From contig CAZUQP010000009.1 in NCBI GenBank assembly GCA_964622455.1, forward strand, positions 1 through 53,276: a DNA stretch of 53,276 nucleotides, given 5' to 3'. Shown here piece after piece: positions 52,405 through 53,276 of the stretch. The notes under the pieces were generated by a model. That model was not told where the DNA came from. It saw only the letters and a program-made list of their open reading frames with translations, and did not search any database. Each line of letters begins with the position of its first letter. The first letter of the stretch is position 1. The stretch comes from CAZUQP01 sp964622455. GTDB taxonomy: Bacteria > Pseudomonadota > Gammaproteobacteria > DSM-16500. Made by a program: the position numbers and the translations under genes.

Positions 52405-52916
52405 TGGATTTAATCATAGAGCAACTTAATACAACCTTACATGATCGTAAGTCTTTTGATTGCGGTGTTGATGAGCTTAACCTTTTTTTAAAACAACATG
52501 CCAATCAAAATCAATCTAAAAATATGTCCAAAACATACGTGGCTGTTGTCGCTATTTCAGCAGACGATCACAAAAAAATTTATGGCTACTATACGCTTTC
52601 AGCAGGACATCTTGAGTGTGAGCAGCTTCCAGAAAGCGTCAAAGCTAAACTACCAAAATATCCCATTCCAATTGCACGCATTGGCAGATTAGCTGTTGAT
52701 AAAGATTACAAAGGCCAAGGAATAGGTGGATTTCTTCTACATGACGCCCTTACTAATGTGCTAAGCATTGCTGACAAGATTGGCGTATTTGCTGTGGTAG
52801 TAGATGCAAAAAATGATGATGCAAAATCTTTTTATGGAAACTATGGTTTCACTGAATTACAAGATTCAGAGCTAACACTTTTTCTTCCCATTAATACAAT
52901 TAAATCGGCTCTTTAA
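52404..52916 (+). CDS. GNAT toxin (TacT/AtaT-like acetyltransferase)
   Basis: 170 aa. N-terminal FDCGVDELNLFLKQHANQNQ and PIARIGRLAVDKDYKGQGIG, with the acetyl-CoA loop KGQGIG, and the conserved Tyr144 in DAKNDDAKSFYGNYGF, match TacT-type toxins. Those acetylate the amino group of charged tRNAs and stop translation. It overlaps the antitoxin stop by one base. The pair is bracketed by 12-bp direct repeats and lies beside a tRNA cluster, suggesting gain by transfer. Confidence 0.9.
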   Translation: MDLIIEQLNTTLHDRKSFDCGVDELNLFLKQHANQNQSKNMSKTYVAVVAISADDHKKIYGYYTLSAGHLECEQLPESVKAKLPKYPIPIARIGRLAVDKDYKGQGIGGFLLHDALTNVLSIADKIGVFAVVVDAKNDDAKSFYGNYGFTELQDSELTLFLPINTIKSAL

Positions 52917-52920
52917 CCAG

Positions 52921-52932
52921 GAGTGCCCCATG
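52921..52932. repeat. right 12-bp direct repeat flanking the toxin-antitoxin pair
   Basis: GAGTGCCCCATG, identical to the left copy 876 bp upstream; 26 bp from the 3' end of tRNA-Lys. Confidence 0.65.
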
Positions 52933-52957
52933 AAAGGGGGTGGTGGCTTGTAAGTCT

Positions 52958-53030
52958 TGGGCCGTGTTGGGATCGAACCAACGACCTATTGATTAAGAGT
53001 CAACTGCTCTACCAACTGAGCTAACGGCCC
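52958..53030 (-). tRNA. tRNA-Lys (CUU)
   Basis: 73 nt with acceptor GGGCCGT / ACGGCCC, anticodon loop CTCTTAA (CTT) and T-arm GGTTCGATCCC. The 3' CCA is not encoded. Confidence 0.93.
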
Positions 53031-53089
53031 AACATTTTACTGCAGAAGTCGGGTCATCCTGGCCCTGTATTTTTAAATGGCTCCAAAAT

Positions 53090-53166
53090 TGGGGTGAACG
53101 ATGGGGATCGAACCCACGACAACCGGAATCACAATCCGGGGCTCTACCAACTGAGCTACGTCCACC
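53090..53166 (-). tRNA. tRNA-His (GUG)
   Basis: 77 nt with the extra 5' G (GGTGGACG), anticodon GTG, a G-T pair in the acceptor stem and encoded CCA. Confidence 0.95.
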
Positions 53167-53172
53167 GTAAGC

Positions 53173-53249
53173 TGGCGCGCCTGACAGGATTCGAACCTGT
53201 TACCCTCGGCTTAGAAGGCCGATGCTCTATCCAAATGAGCTACAGGCGC
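53173..53249 (-). tRNA. tRNA-Arg (UCU)
   Basis: 77 nt with acceptor GCGCCTG / CAGGCGC, anticodon TCT and encoded CCA. It lies 6 bp upstream of tRNA-His, so Arg-His(-Lys) is likely one transcript. Confidence 0.96.
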
Positions 53250-53276
53250 TCATTAGAAATTTAACACAAAAAAATG

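Noticed and set aside
52023..53030. Classical tRNA-Lys integration site
   Set aside because: No copy of the tRNA-Lys 3' end is found on the other side of the toxin-antitoxin cassette in this window; only the 12-bp GAGTGCCCCATG repeat is duplicated.
1..53276. CRISPR array, prophage or insertion sequence
   Set aside because: No regularly spaced repeats, no transposase or integrase reading frame and no phage structural genes were seen.

Overview
The window looks like the chromosome of a gammaproteobacterium in the order Legionellales (Coxiella, Aquicella, Diplorickettsia or Legionella-like). This is inferred from AT-leaning DNA, gammaproteobacterial gene order (sdhE-ygfX-lepA-lepB-rnc-era; tig-clpP-clpX-lon-hupB-ppiD), a THI-box thiamine-precursor ABC importer, a POT-like peptide carrier, several Bcr/CflA exporters, and two genes that resemble host-directed effectors: a coiled-coil protein with a nuclear-localisation-like tail and a leucine-rich-repeat protein. 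No database search was possible, so the genus is open.

Layout. 1-72 is the edge of a palindromic repeat. 73-4865 (minus) holds the sdhE to era housekeeping operon. 4909-7891 (plus) holds a small unknown gene with kbl-tdh (threonine to glycine plus acetyl-CoA) and a small coiled-coil membrane protein. 7896-10406 (minus) holds alanine dehydrogenase and an M17 aminopeptidase. 10462-16491 (minus) holds a short unknown gene, the effector candidate, htpG with a sigma32-like promoter, a Bcr/CflA MFS and a secreted four-cysteine protein. 16595-20790 (plus) holds a CBS protein and a 1189-residue fused flavin/iron-sulfur oxidoreductase. 20756-23245 (minus) holds the LRR protein and an O-methyltransferase. 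23315-32803 (plus) holds lemA-htpX-hemH, a PagL-like outer-membrane protein, and the cell-shape and wall set mrdA-rodA-mltB-rlpA followed by rseP. 32822-32970 is a nested inverted repeat. 32980-34990 (minus) holds a POT-like carrier and a GNAT enzyme. 35346-39047 (plus) holds a promoter, TPP riboswitch, thiZ-thiX-thiY-like genes and rmuC.

39160-40515 is the most unusual part. A 40-codon peptide gene has its own promoter and Shine-Dalgarno site, then a terminator-like hairpin, then a gene for an HExxH protein resembling the putative peptide-modifying (alpha-ketoglutarate HExxH) family. That is the architecture of a minimal RiPP locus. It converges on a tiny secreted-protein gene. 40682-49376 (minus) is the protein quality-control block (ppiD, tRNA-Asp, tRNA-Val, hupB, lon, clpX, clpP, tig, tRNA-Leu). 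49519-51219 (plus) repeats the same logic: a 12-codon peptide ending in Cys-Cys-Asn, a strong terminator, a WHxHILDT-motif protein and a Bcr/CflA exporter. The window ends with a methyltransferase, a DUF1778/GNAT toxin-antitoxin pair bracketed by 12-bp direct repeats, and tRNA-Lys, tRNA-His and tRNA-Arg.

Most of the window is ordinary housekeeping. The candidates for undescribed biology are the two short-peptide loci (about 39.4-40.5 kb and 49.5-51.2 kb), the single-chain Nfn-like oxidoreductase and the two effector-like proteins.
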